Shown here: positions 14,451-21,870 of the stretch, piece after piece
How positions within the stretch are numbered: position 1 is the first letter of the stretch
Layout of the letters: every line of letters begins with the position of its first letter
Source: Bacteroides sp. CAG:1060
GTDB lineage: Bacteria > Bacteroidota > Bacteroidia > Bacteroidales > UBA932
Direction: 5' to 3'
Assembly (NCBI GenBank): GCA_000432655.1
Contig: HF986329.1
Location: 19,840 to 43,495 of the forward strand
DNA: 23,656 nt
Notes under the pieces: generated by a model
The model's input: only the letters and a program-made list of their open reading frames with translations
Database searches by the model: none
What the model was told of the DNA's origin: nothing
Position numbers and translations under genes: made by a program

Positions 14451-15716
14451 ATGAACTGCAAAAGAATTGTAATTGCCGTTTCGGCATTGTCGCTGCTCGG
14501 TACTGCCGCTATGGCACAGGAGAGCAAGCCGCAGCTCAAGTGGTACGGATTTATACGTAACTACGCTGCTGTAGATACTCGCGAGAGTGTTGCAGGTACG
14601 GAAGATTTCTTCTACTATCTTCCAAAAGATGAAAAAATCGTTGATGGTGAAGATCTCAACGCCAGAACATCGGCCAGGTTCGCCGCCCTTACATCCAGAC
14701 TCGGTCTTGACGTGACAGGATATGAGTTTGACGGATGGAACATGGGAGCCAAAATTGAGGCTGACTTCTACAGCGGAGTGTCCGGAGTGACCGGTACTGC
14801 AGTGTTTCGTCTTCGTCAGGCTTATGCCACCATCGCCAAGAATGACCTTTCTTTCAAGGTAGGACAGGCCTGGCATCCTATGGCTGCTGATATGCCGGAT
14901 GTGATTTCCCTCAACACCGGAGCACCGTTCGGTCCTTTCAGCCGTACCCCGCTCGCTCAGGTAGAGTATAAGTTCTTCCCTGCGCTGACATTTACAGCTG
15001 CCGCTATTTGGCAGATGCAGTATGTTTCTGCCGGCCCTGGTACCAATGATGCGGGTGTGAGGTATTCTGCTGATTTTATCAAGTATTCATGCACTCCGGA
15101 GTTCTATTTCGGACTCACTTTCGCTCAGAACGGATTCCTTGCACGTGCCGGACTTGACATTCTTTCCATCAAGCCAAGGAATGTTGATCAGATAAGCAAG
15201 AAAAAGGTCAATGACCGCATCACTACAGTGTCTCCTTTCCTCTATGCCCAGTATAGCGAAGGTCTTCTTACCCTTAAGGCAAAGGCCATCTTCGCACAGG
15301 CAGGTGAGCATCTGAATCTTAACGGCGGTTATGGCGTATCGAAGATTAATTCTGACGGAAGTTGGGAATATACTACTACCCGTAACCTTTCTTCTTGGTT
15401 CTCAGCCAAGTACGGAAAGAAGCTTCAGGGAGTCCTTTTTGCCGGATATGTAAAGAACTTCGGTACTGCAGGTACTATCCTCAGCAAGGATATGCTCTAC
15501 TTCAGCAAGAACAGTTTTGCCAATATGAACCAGATGTGGAGACTTACTCCTACCGTCATTTACAATTTCGGCAAGCTTGCGCTTGGTCTTGAGTATGAAG
15601 TGACTTCTGTGGAATATGGCTCATGGGGAACGAATTTCGCGGAAGGTCTTGCTACCGAGAATCTTCATTGGATAACCAATCACCGTGTACAGGCCATGCT
15701 GAAATTCAGCTTCTGA
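14451..15716 (+). CDS. Outer-membrane porin-like beta-barrel protein
   Basis: A 421-aa protein. The start at 14451 yields a good signal peptide (23 residues, cleavage after AMA before QESKPQ); the frame also opens with a GTG at 14400, inside the intercistronic hairpin. The mature part starts LKWYGFIRNYAAVDTRES and then alternates strands typical of porins, with RFAALTSRLGLDVTGYEF, RLRQAYATI, FKVGQAWHPM and a C-terminal MLKFSF ending in Phe. The overall pattern recalls DcaP-like and other trimeric porins, but I cannot assign a family. It follows the DASS symporter on the same strand without an evident promoter of its own, so it probably supplies the outer-membrane step for the same anion. A strong terminator follows. 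Confidence 0.8.
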   Translation: MNCKRIVIAVSALSLLGTAAMAQESKPQLKWYGFIRNYAAVDTRESVAGTEDFFYYLPKDEKIVDGEDLNARTSARFAALTSRLGLDVTGYEFDGWNMGAKIEADFYSGVSGVTGTAVFRLRQAYATIAKNDLSFKVGQAWHPMAADMPDVISLNTGAPFGPFSRTPLAQVEYKFFPALTFTAAAIWQMQYVSAGPGTNDAGVRYSADFIKYSCTPEFYFGLTFAQNGFLARAGLDILSIKPRNVDQISKKKVNDRITTVSPFLYAQYSEGLLTLKAKAIFAQAGEHLNLNGGYGVSKINSDGSWEYTTTRNLSSWFSAKYGKKLQGVLFAGYVKNFGTAGTILSKDMLYFSKNSFANMNQMWRLTPTVIYNFGKLALGLEYEVTSVEYGSWGTNFAEGLATENLHWITNHRVQAMLKFSF

Positions 15717-15740
15717 CAATCGGCTGACTGATTGTTATAA

Positions 15741-15780
15741 AAGAAACCGTGCCGTAGGAATTCCAGCGGCACGGTTTCTT
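15741..15780. terminator. Bidirectional intrinsic terminator between convergent operons
   Basis: A perfect 14-bp stem, aagaaaccgtgccg (15741-15754) with cggcacggtttctt (15767-15780), and a 12-nt loop. T-rich sequence lies on the far side in both directions: tttctttc on plus, and TTTCTTTTATAAC on minus. It serves both the porin gene and the convergent CNNM gene. Confidence 0.9.
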
Positions 15781-15795
15781 TCGTAGTGAGTCCGA

Positions 15796-16872
15796 TTAAG
15801 AAGCCTCTTCTTCGGAGGAGTCCTCAATCGGCTCTATGACTTTGGCGTTGGGATTTAGTTTGTGCCAACGGTCTTTTGCAAACTGCTGCATGTCGCGCAC
15901 TGTATCTTTCTCGTCCACGATTTCACTGCCAAGGAGGGTTTCTATCACATCTTCAAGCGTCAGAATTCCCTGGAAACTGCCGTACTCGTCAATTATTATG
16001 GCTATTTGCTCGTCCTTGCTGAGCATCTCGTCCCATATCTGGTCAAGAGGAGTATTTTCGCGGAATGAGGCTATCTCCCGCTTGATGCTTCCGAGGGTTT
16101 TGTCGAACTTGTCTTCTGCGAGCAGCTGAAGTGCATCCATTCGGAGTATGTACCCCGTGATGTACTCATCGTCCTTCTCATAGACCGGGATTCTGCTGTG
16201 GTGAAGATATTTCTTGTCCTTGTAGAACGCCCTCATGGTCATGGACTCCGGTGCCGTGGCGCATACCACGCGCGGAGTCATGGCATCTGCCGCATCTACC
16301 TCATCCATGTTGATAAGATTCTGGATGATGGCGTTTTCGTCCTCTTCGAGGTCTCCTTCCTCTTCCGCAACATTGGCCATGGCGCTCACTTCCTCGCGGG
16401 AGACGGCTGACTCCTGGTCTTTTGGCGTAACGAGTTTGGTGAGTCCTTCAACCAGTATTACCAGCGGATACATTATTACTATCAGCACGGAAATGACTCT
16501 TGTAGCAAAACCCATCAGCGATTTCCATCTCGTGGTACCGATGGTTTTAGGTATAATTTCCGAGAAGACAAGTATCAGTATGGTGGTGACGACACTTACG
16601 AGTCCGAACCACTTGGAGCCGAAAACCGCTGTTGCCTGTGCTCCGACACCGGCGGCGCCTATGGTATTGGCTATGGTGTTGAGCGAAAGGATGGCTGCGA
16701 TAGGTCTCGAACTTTCCTGCTTGAACTTTTTGAACTTGGTGGCGGCTTTGTACCCTTCGTCCTCCCTCATGGTTATATATGAAATAGGGGTGGACATAAG
16801 AGTGGCTTCCAATACCGAGCATAAGAACGATATGGACATTGCGCCAAGAAGATAGATGAATAGAAGCGTCAT
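15796..16872 (-). CDS. CNNM-domain/CBS-pair membrane protein (CorC/HlyC-related)
   Basis: A 358-aa inner-membrane protein of the CNNM/CorB-C superfamily, whose members transport or regulate Mg2+ and related cations. Residues 1-150 hold the CNNM core with about four helices and the conserved SLNTIANTIGAAGVGAQ stretch (64-80) and SEIIPKTIG (104-112). A charged acidic linker (about 155-180) leads to a CBS pair at about 195-325 (MTPRVVCATAPESMT, then IIIDEYGSFQGILTLEDVIETLLG). It ends soon after in an acidic tail and lacks the C-terminal transporter-associated (CorC_HlyC) domain common in bacterial homologues of about 420-450 aa. It lies 19 bp downstream of the esterase gene on the same strand, so the two are probably cotranscribed, although no functional link is obvious. 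Confidence 0.9.
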   Translation of the reverse strand: MTLLFIYLLGAMSISFLCSVLEATLMSTPISYITMREDEGYKAATKFKKFKQESSRPIAAILSLNTIANTIGAAGVGAQATAVFGSKWFGLVSVVTTILILVFSEIIPKTIGTTRWKSLMGFATRVISVLIVIMYPLVILVEGLTKLVTPKDQESAVSREEVSAMANVAEEEGDLEEDENAIIQNLINMDEVDAADAMTPRVVCATAPESMTMRAFYKDKKYLHHSRIPVYEKDDEYITGYILRMDALQLLAEDKFDKTLGSIKREIASFRENTPLDQIWDEMLSKDEQIAIIIDEYGSFQGILTLEDVIETLLGSEIVDEKDTVRDMQQFAKDRWHKLNPNAKVIEPIEDSSEEEAS

Positions 16873-16891
16873 ATATATACAGTGTTACCTT

Positions 16892-18442
16892 TTATTTTGC
16901 CCAGGCTGCCCCTTCCGGAGTCCTTCTCCACGCAAAATAAGAGTCGAGCTCCTGCAGGGCGTATTCCTGAGGTACAGGTCCCGGAGCCGGAGTCTCGCCG
17001 GAAAGATACATTGAGCAATGCTCCTCTGAGGTAAATCGTGGCCACATAGGAACGTCATCCCCGTTAGGGTCAAGGTTCTTGGCGAAATTGGTCCAGTACT
17101 TGATCATTGTCCTTGAAAGCGGCTTGTCGCTGTCGAGTTGAGGATTTCTTACAGTTCCGAATACAAAGTCCACATCCTGCCCGTGCGGAGAGCCGTAGCC
17201 GTAGCGTGGCGAATCCTTCGGGTAGTCCGGGTGCTGGTCGAAATAGTATAGATATACCGGGGATTTGCCGGTCTTTGACTGAAGACATGCCCATGCCCAT
17301 GTGTGCCATCCGAAGGCGGCGTCTCTCATAAGATCGCGAGCGCTCTTTGGCACAGTGTTTCCTTCCACAGGATAGACTTTAAGCAGCCTCTCTGCAAACG
17401 GGCCGTATCTTTGTTCCACGCTGGCAAGGTGCTTCTTGACATCTTTGGTGGCGCTGAAACTTGCACCTTCATCCGAGTTGTACCCGATGAGCACGGCCAC
17501 ATCGTTGTATTTGCCCTGCTCGTAGAGTTTGTACTGGTCGTCAGGGATGACATATCCGTCCACTATCGGCCATGCCCCGCCGGTCATCATGCCAGGCTTT
17601 GCGAAATTGGATGCATCCAGGGCTCTCAACTCCGAGATGTTCTTTGCCCCCATGGATTCCGAATATGCGAGACCCTCCTGCTCGGACTGAGCGAGGGTTT
17701 TCATGTTTTCTCCCGGGTATGAGGTCTTCCTGGTCGGGCCGAAAGAACCGCCGCTCTGGGAAATGGCTCCGCGGAACAATCCTTTTGCAAGAGGGGAGGC
17801 ACACAGCATGCTTACGGAAATTCCTCCGGCTGATTCGCCGAAAATCGTCACCTTGTCAGGGTCTCCGCCGAATTTGGAAATGTTGTTCTGAATCCATTTG
17901 AGTCCGGCTATCTGATCCAGAAGGCCGTAGTTGCCGCTGGTGCCCTGCTCCGTTTCGGAACTCAGCTCCGGATGGGCAAAAAATCCAAGTTTGCCCACGC
18001 GGTAGTTTATGGATACCAATACGACGCCCTGCTCCGCAAGAGGAGTTCCGTCATAGTACGATGTGGAGCCGCCTGCGAATCCTCCGCCATATATCCATAC
18101 GAGTACCGGGAGTTTCTCCTTTGGGGACTTGGCCGGTGTCCAGACATTGAGGTAGAGGCAGTCTTCGCTCATATTTTCATTGTTGCCTGCCTGCATCGGG
18201 CTTGGGCCGAACTCCGTAGCTTCTCTTATGCCTTCCCATGGAATTACGGGCTGCGGCGCTTTCCACCTTAAATCTCCTACCGGAGGAGCAGCGAAAGGAA
18301 TGCCTTTATAGACTGACATGGTATCGGAGACGATACCCCTTATCGTGCCGCCTTCCACTTTGACAATCCCCGGTGTGGAATGACCGGAGCAAGATGCCGC
18401 AACTATAGCTGCAGCGATGATGAGATAGTGATGTAATTTCAT
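16892..18442 (-). CDS. Type-B carboxylesterase/lipase family lipoprotein
   Basis: A 516-aa alpha/beta-hydrolase of the carboxylesterase (para-nitrobenzyl esterase) family, which hydrolyses carboxylic esters. The catalytic triad is Ser204 (TIFGESAGG), Glu325 (GYNSDEGASF) and His420 (GYGSPHGQDVDFVFG); the oxyanion-hole glycines are at about 119-121 (YGGGFAGG) and the family signature EDCLYLNVW is at about 93-101. The N-terminus is a signal peptide ending in VAASC (Cys18), so it is probably a lipoprotein in the envelope. Length is normal. Substrate cannot be predicted: relatives act on simple esters, on antibiotic esters or on acyl groups of plant polysaccharides. It is the first gene of a two-gene unit with the CNNM protein and has a good -7 element 50 bp upstream. 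Confidence 0.94.
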   Translation of the reverse strand: MKLHHYLIIAAAIVAASCSGHSTPGIVKVEGGTIRGIVSDTMSVYKGIPFAAPPVGDLRWKAPQPVIPWEGIREATEFGPSPMQAGNNENMSEDCLYLNVWTPAKSPKEKLPVLVWIYGGGFAGGSTSYYDGTPLAEQGVVLVSINYRVGKLGFFAHPELSSETEQGTSGNYGLLDQIAGLKWIQNNISKFGGDPDKVTIFGESAGGISVSMLCASPLAKGLFRGAISQSGGSFGPTRKTSYPGENMKTLAQSEQEGLAYSESMGAKNISELRALDASNFAKPGMMTGGAWPIVDGYVIPDDQYKLYEQGKYNDVAVLIGYNSDEGASFSATKDVKKHLASVEQRYGPFAERLLKVYPVEGNTVPKSARDLMRDAAFGWHTWAWACLQSKTGKSPVYLYYFDQHPDYPKDSPRYGYGSPHGQDVDFVFGTVRNPQLDSDKPLSRTMIKYWTNFAKNLDPNGDDVPMWPRFTSEEHCSMYLSGETPAPGPVPQEYALQELDSYFAWRRTPEGAAWAK

Positions 18443-18491
18443 CGAGATGAAATATTATAAAAATAGTTTATTGGCCGGAATACCGACATTA

Positions 18492-18499
18492 CAAAGTTA
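18492..18499 (-). promoter_or_regulatory. -7 element for the esterase-CNNM operon
   Basis: On the minus strand this reads TAACTTTG, an exact TAnnTTTG match. TTTA, one base off TTTG, lies 20 bp upstream (18520-18523). The start site would be near 18486, giving a leader of about 44 nt. It overlaps the upstream region of the divergent PspC promoter. Confidence 0.6.
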
Positions 18500-18511
18500 A
18501 TGTATTCTTTT

Positions 18512-18519
18512 TATATTTG
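18512..18519 (+). promoter_or_regulatory. -7 element for the PspC-HdeD operon
   Basis: TATATTTG matches TAnnTTTG exactly; no clear TTTG is found at the -33 position. The start site would be near 18525, leaving only about 11 nt before the ATG at 18536. It sits 12 bp from the divergent -7 element of the esterase operon. Confidence 0.5.
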
Positions 18520-18535
18520 TAAAAATTTATTGATT

Positions 18536-18718
18536 ATGCCAAAAAGACTTACACTGTCATCGACAGATGTTAAAATTGCAGGGGTCTGCGGGGGTATTGC
18601 AGAATACCTTAATGTCGATTCCTCTCTTATACGTATTTTATTTGTACTCTTTGCCTGCTGTGCAGGATGCGGTGTACTTGCATACCTGATATGTTGGGCA
18701 ATATTACCTCGTTCTTAA
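18536..18718 (+). CDS. PspC-domain small membrane protein
   Basis: A 60-aa protein that is essentially one PspC domain. It has KIAGVCGGIAEYLNVDSSLIRILFVLF (about 13-39), the family core, followed by a hydrophobic segment with GCGVLAYLICWAILP, giving one to two membrane helices. In Proteobacteria PspC takes part in the phage-shock envelope-stress response. In Bacteroidota, stand-alone PspC proteins are common and less well understood. The ATG at 18536 is chosen because the longer frame upstream (from 18500) overlaps the predicted -7 element and adds no family sequence. The HdeD-like gene starts 1 bp after its stop, so the two form a unit. No PspA or PspB homologue is nearby. Confidence 0.9.
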   Translation: MPKRLTLSSTDVKIAGVCGGIAEYLNVDSSLIRILFVLFACCAGCGVLAYLICWAILPRS

Positions 18719-18719
18719 A

Positions 18720-19328
18720 ATGAATAACATTTTTTCACAACTTGCCGGAAAGGCAAGCAGGGTCATCAAGCACTGGTGGCTGTATCTTGTGTGCGGCATA
18801 CTTTCTGTTGCCGCAGGTATCGTGCTGATATTCAATCCGCTCGAGAGTTATGTGACGCTGTCCGTATTTTTCGGTGTTATGGTGCTTGCCAGCGGAATAT
18901 TTAGCATGTGTGTGGCTGTAGGCAGCCGCAACCTCTTTATGATGAGAGGATATAATATCTTCGGAGCACTTGTGGACATTCTTTTCGGTCTGCTGCTCTG
19001 CGCTTTCCCAAGCGTTGTAATGGTGGCGCTCCCAATATTGCTTGGTTTCTGGCTGATGTATCACAGTTTCATGCTTATGGGACTTGCCGGAGATATCAGA
19101 GCGTTCGGAGCCAAAGGTTCCGTATGGGTAGCGATAGGCGGACTGCTTATGCTCGTGCTTTCTCTTTTCTGCATTTTCAATAATTTCGGGGGCAGGATGC
19201 TGGTTGTGACTCTTGTAGCCATCGCGCTCATGCTTTTCGGCTGTGTGCTTATAGGCAGCGCCATAGAGCTCAAGAGGGTCAACTCGTACATCGAAGATGA
19301 TTTGAATCCGATAGATTACGGCGACTAA
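18720..19328 (+). CDS. HdeD/DUF308-family membrane protein
   Basis: A 202-aa protein with about six membrane helices arranged in pairs, as in HdeD-like (DUF308) proteins: WWLYLVCGILSVAAGIVLIFNP near residues 19-40 is the typical first helix, and the same Gly-rich helix pattern returns twice. HdeD of enteric bacteria is an acid-resistance membrane protein; in other phyla the role is not established. An acidic tail (EDDLNPIDYGD) follows the last helix. The gene begins 1 bp after the PspC gene, so an envelope-stress role for the pair is a fair inference. Its stop overlaps the stop of the convergent radC gene by 3 bp (19326-19328 against 19325-19327 read on the other strand), and there is no terminator between them. 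Confidence 0.85.
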   Translation: MNNIFSQLAGKASRVIKHWWLYLVCGILSVAAGIVLIFNPLESYVTLSVFFGVMVLASGIFSMCVAVGSRNLFMMRGYNIFGALVDILFGLLLCAFPSVVMVALPILLGFWLMYHSFMLMGLAGDIRAFGAKGSVWVAIGGLLMLVLSLFCIFNNFGGRMLVVTLVAIALMLFGCVLIGSAIELKRVNSYIEDDLNPIDYGD

Positions 19329-20011
19329 GCTTTGTGTTTTCTGTTGTCAGAGAACGAATAAAAGCATGTGTCACAGATAATCACGTGATCCAACAGGACA
19401 ATTCCGCAGGCCGATGCCGCTTTATGAAGCGCATCGGTCTGTTTTATGTCAGCGCTGCTTGGCTCAGGGTTGCCTCCAGGATGATTGTGCACAAGAATTA
19501 CGCTGCTGGCTTTTTTCCCAAGGGCGCATGATATCACCAGCCTGCTGTCAATTACCGTGGCGCTGATGCCGCCTTTGCTCAGCATCGTCTTGTGTATAAG
19601 CCGGCTGCCGCTGTCAAGGAACAGGCCCCAGCATTCTTCGTGCTGCATGCCTTTCATCCTTGGGGACATTATATCGAAAATCATTCGCGAGGAGACAATA
19701 GGTTTCTTTGCGACTCCGGATGTCTCTGATATGAACCGCCTGCCCAGTTCAAGCGCGGACAGGATTGTGCAGGCCTTGTCCCTGCCTATGCCTTTGAATG
19801 ACAAAAGGTGGTCAAAGGATGCGTTGAACAGCAGAGACAAGTCTCCGTTGCAGTCTTTAAGTATGGAGGATGCCATATCCATGGCACTGGCTTCCCGGGT
19901 ACCGCTCTTTATAAGGATAGCGAGAAGTTCGGTGTTGCTCAGACTTTCGGCACCTTGTGCCACAAGCCTTTCGCGAGGTCTTTCACTCGCGCACAAGTCT
20001 TTTATTTTCAT
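19325..20011 (-). CDS. radC: RadC-family JAB/MPN-domain protein
   Basis: A 228-aa protein of the RadC family. The N-terminal part has the ERPRERL motif and a helix-hairpin-helix (LLSFKGIGRDKACTILSALELGRR, about 69-92). The C-terminal JAB/MPN domain has the JAMM metal site: His175 and His177 in HNHPGG, Asp188 in PSSADIKQTD, and Glu125/126 (HEECWGL) upstream. The old link to DNA repair is disputed; the domain suggests a zinc-dependent hydrolase or a role in DNA transactions. It starts 18 bp after the miaB stop on the same strand and is probably cotranscribed with it. The length is normal. Its 3' end overlaps the end of the HdeD-like gene, so their transcripts are likely antisense to one another there. 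Confidence 0.95.
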   Translation of the reverse strand: MKIKDLCASERPRERLVAQGAESLSNTELLAILIKSGTREASAMDMASSILKDCNGDLSLLFNASFDHLLSFKGIGRDKACTILSALELGRRFISETSGVAKKPIVSSRMIFDIMSPRMKGMQHEECWGLFLDSGSRLIHKTMLSKGGISATVIDSRLVISCALGKKASSVILVHNHPGGNPEPSSADIKQTDALHKAASACGIVLLDHVIICDTCFYSFSDNRKHKA

Positions 20012-20029
20012 AGTTCAAGTTTATTGGGG

Positions 20030-21337
20030 CTACTCCGCCAATTCGCAGAGCAGGGTAGCCTGGGTGCAGTCAAGGACTTTTACCTTGACGAAGTCTCCGG
20101 CCTTGTGCGAACTGTCAGTCCATACGCACATCTTGTTCTGAGAGTTGCGTCCGCACAATTGTGATTCGTCCTTTTTGGACGGGCCCTCAGTCAGGGCGAC
20201 GAAGGTTTTCCCTATGTCTTTCCGGTTGCTTTCAAGGGAAAGTCTGTTCTGAAGGGATATTATTTCTTCCAGACGACGGGTTTTTGTGGCGATGTCCACA
20301 TCATCAGGGTATTTTCTGGCGGCGAGTGTGCCCGGCCGTTCGGAGTAGTAGAACATATAGGCTGCGTCAAATCCGACTTTCTCGAACAGACTCAGGGTGT
20401 CCTTGTGATCCTCTTCCGTCTCAGAGCAGAATCCTGCTATCACATCCGTGCTGATGGCACAATCCGGGAGTATTTCGTGGATTCTGTCAACCCTGTCAAG
20501 ATACCACTGCCTTGTGTATCTGCGGCGCATTTTCTCCAGAATCCTGTCCGAGCCGGACTGGACCGGAAGGTGTATATGGTGGCAGATATTGGGATGTGCG
20601 GCCATTGTGTGGAGCACGGCATCGGAAATGTCCTGAGGATTGGAGGTGGAGAATCTTATTCTTACCTGCGGCACCGTGGATGCAACCTTGTCGAGCAGCT
20701 CCGCGAAATCCACGTCTTCGTATTTGTATGAATCCACGTTCTGGCCCAGAAGAGTAATCTCTTTGTAGCCGGCACTGTGACATTCGCAGGCTTCTCTTAC
20801 AATCGTTTTCCAGTCGCGGCTCCTTTCCGCTCCGCGGGTGTAAGGTACCACGCAGTACGAACATACGTTATTGCATCCGCGCATTATGGAGATGAATGCG
20901 GATACCCCGTTGCGGTCAAGCCTTATCGGCGAGATGTCGGCATAAGTCTCCTCCCTTGACAGAATGACGTCCATCTGCGGCGTTCCTGAAGATGCGGCCT
21001 CTATCAGTTCGGGAAGTCTTCGATATGCGTCAGGACCGGAGACGATATCCACTTTGCCTGAGTCAAGCAGGGACTCTTTGAGTCTTTCGGCCATACATCC
21101 GAGAATCCCGACCAGTGTGCCGGGCCTGTTTTTTCTCTGTATATTGAACTGCTCGATGCGACCGAGAATCCTTTGTTCGGCATTGTCCCTTATGGAACAG
21201 GTGTTGGCCATTATCACGTCCGCATCGCTTATGTCCTCTGTCCGACAGAATCCGTGTTTGGACAGAATTGAAAGGATTACTTCCGTGTCCGCCACATTCA
21301 TCTGGCACCCGTATGTTTCTATGTATACCTTCTTCAT
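20030..21337 (-). CDS. miaB: tRNA-2-methylthio-N6-dimethylallyladenosine synthase MiaB
   Basis: A 435-aa radical-SAM methylthiotransferase that adds the 2-methylthio group to i6A37 in tRNAs reading UNN codons. The N-terminal domain has the three cysteines of the auxiliary [4Fe-4S] cluster: Cys11 (YGCQMN), Cys47 (NTCSIRD) and Cys81 (LGCMAERL). The radical-SAM motif CxxxCxxC is at 155, 159 and 162 (RGCNNVCSYCVVPYTRG). A C-terminal TRAM domain (about 372-433) binds tRNA. The start MKKVYIETYGC at 21337 is chosen because it matches the family N-terminus; the open frame continues 25 codons upstream through the predicted promoter. The RGCNNVCSYC and RGAERSR context favours MiaB over RimO or MtaB. 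It is the first gene of the miaB-radC unit. Confidence 0.97.
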   Translation of the reverse strand: MKKVYIETYGCQMNVADTEVILSILSKHGFCRTEDISDADVIMANTCSIRDNAEQRILGRIEQFNIQRKNRPGTLVGILGCMAERLKESLLDSGKVDIVSGPDAYRRLPELIEAASSGTPQMDVILSREETYADISPIRLDRNGVSAFISIMRGCNNVCSYCVVPYTRGAERSRDWKTIVREACECHSAGYKEITLLGQNVDSYKYEDVDFAELLDKVASTVPQVRIRFSTSNPQDISDAVLHTMAAHPNICHHIHLPVQSGSDRILEKMRRRYTRQWYLDRVDRIHEILPDCAISTDVIAGFCSETEEDHKDTLSLFEKVGFDAAYMFYYSERPGTLAARKYPDDVDIATKTRRLEEIISLQNRLSLESNRKDIGKTFVALTEGPSKKDESQLCGRNSQNKMCVWTDSSHKAGDFVKVKVLDCTQATLLCELAE

Positions 21338-21345
21338 ATAAGTGG

Positions 21346-21353
21346 CAAAGATA
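21346..21353 (-). promoter_or_regulatory. -7 element for miaB-radC, implying a near-leaderless mRNA
   Basis: Read on the minus strand it is TATCTTTG, an exact TAnnTTTG match. The expected start site at about 21340 leaves only a few bases before the ATG at 21337. The -33 position reads TTCG, a poor match. Confidence 0.5.
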
Positions 21354-21364
21354 TGGATTTTTCG

Positions 21365-21372
21365 TATATTTG
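21365..21372 (+). promoter_or_regulatory. -7 element for the LEA14-like/SPOR/rpoN operon
   Basis: TATATTTG matches TAnnTTTG exactly. The start site would be near 21378, about 6 nt before the ATG at 21385. No TTTG is found at -33. It lies 11 bp from the divergent miaB element, so polymerase can hardly occupy both at once. Confidence 0.5.
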
Positions 21373-21384
21373 CCGAATAAATAT

Positions 21385-21870
21385 ATGAGAAGATTAAGGT
21401 TAATACTGGCAATTATCTGCCCTCTGCTGCTTGTTTCCTGCGGGGGGAGCGTGAGGGATATCAGCGTGACATCTTTTAATCTTGTGTCCGTGGCTCCTCA
21501 AGGGACTTCCGGGGTGTCGATATTGATAGAGATAGGGATCAATAATCCTGGTATCGGTATTGAAATAACTGATCTTCAGGCAGTTCTTAAAATTGACTCC
21601 TCTCCTGTACTTGTGCTGTCGGCTGATCAGCTCATGGTGGATGGCCATAAGGAAAAAGTATATTCGGTACCGATGAAGGGCCGTATCGCCGATGGAGCCA
21701 ATCCTTTCAAATTGCTCAAGCTGCTCGGTTCGGAGCGCGTCACTGATCCGGTGTCCCTGGATTTCGGGGCCAGGATGGCGCTTCGCGGGGGTGTTGGCAA
21801 GAAAATTGAAATCAAAGACATCCAGTTGGATGAATATCTGAGACAGAAAAAGACAGAAACAAATGAGTAA
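21385..21870 (+). CDS. LEA14-like (WHy-type) lipoprotein
   Basis: A 161-aa envelope lipoprotein with a signal ending in LLLVSC (Cys19). The mature part, about 25-140, has the pattern of LEA type-2/WHy domains: ISVTSFNLVSV, then ILIEIGINNPGIGIEITDLQAVLKIDSSPVLVLSAD, which resembles the NP(n)xxxxixxxxxxixxxg core of that Ig-like fold. In plants LEA14 proteins are stress proteins; bacterial versions have no settled function. The start at 21385 is chosen for the signal peptide and because the frame upstream runs antisense through the start of miaB. The last codons overlap the next gene by 8 bp (ATGAGTAA). The charged C-terminus (RQKKTETNE) is probably flexible. The fold assignment is moderately sure. 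Confidence 0.68.
   Translation: MRRLRLILAIICPLLLVSCGGSVRDISVTSFNLVSVAPQGTSGVSILIEIGINNPGIGIEITDLQAVLKIDSSPVLVLSADQLMVDGHKEKVYSVPMKGRIADGANPFKLLKLLGSERVTDPVSLDFGARMALRGGVGKKIEIKDIQLDEYLRQKKTETNE

Noticed and set aside
16892..18442. Calling the esterase a pectin or xylan acetylesterase
   Set aside because: Only the general type-B carboxylesterase triad is visible; no carbohydrate-active neighbours or binding domains support a polysaccharide substrate.
19485..20141. A 218-codon plus-strand frame antisense to radC and the end of miaB
   Set aside because: It spans two well-supported minus-strand genes and has no domain; it is a shadow.
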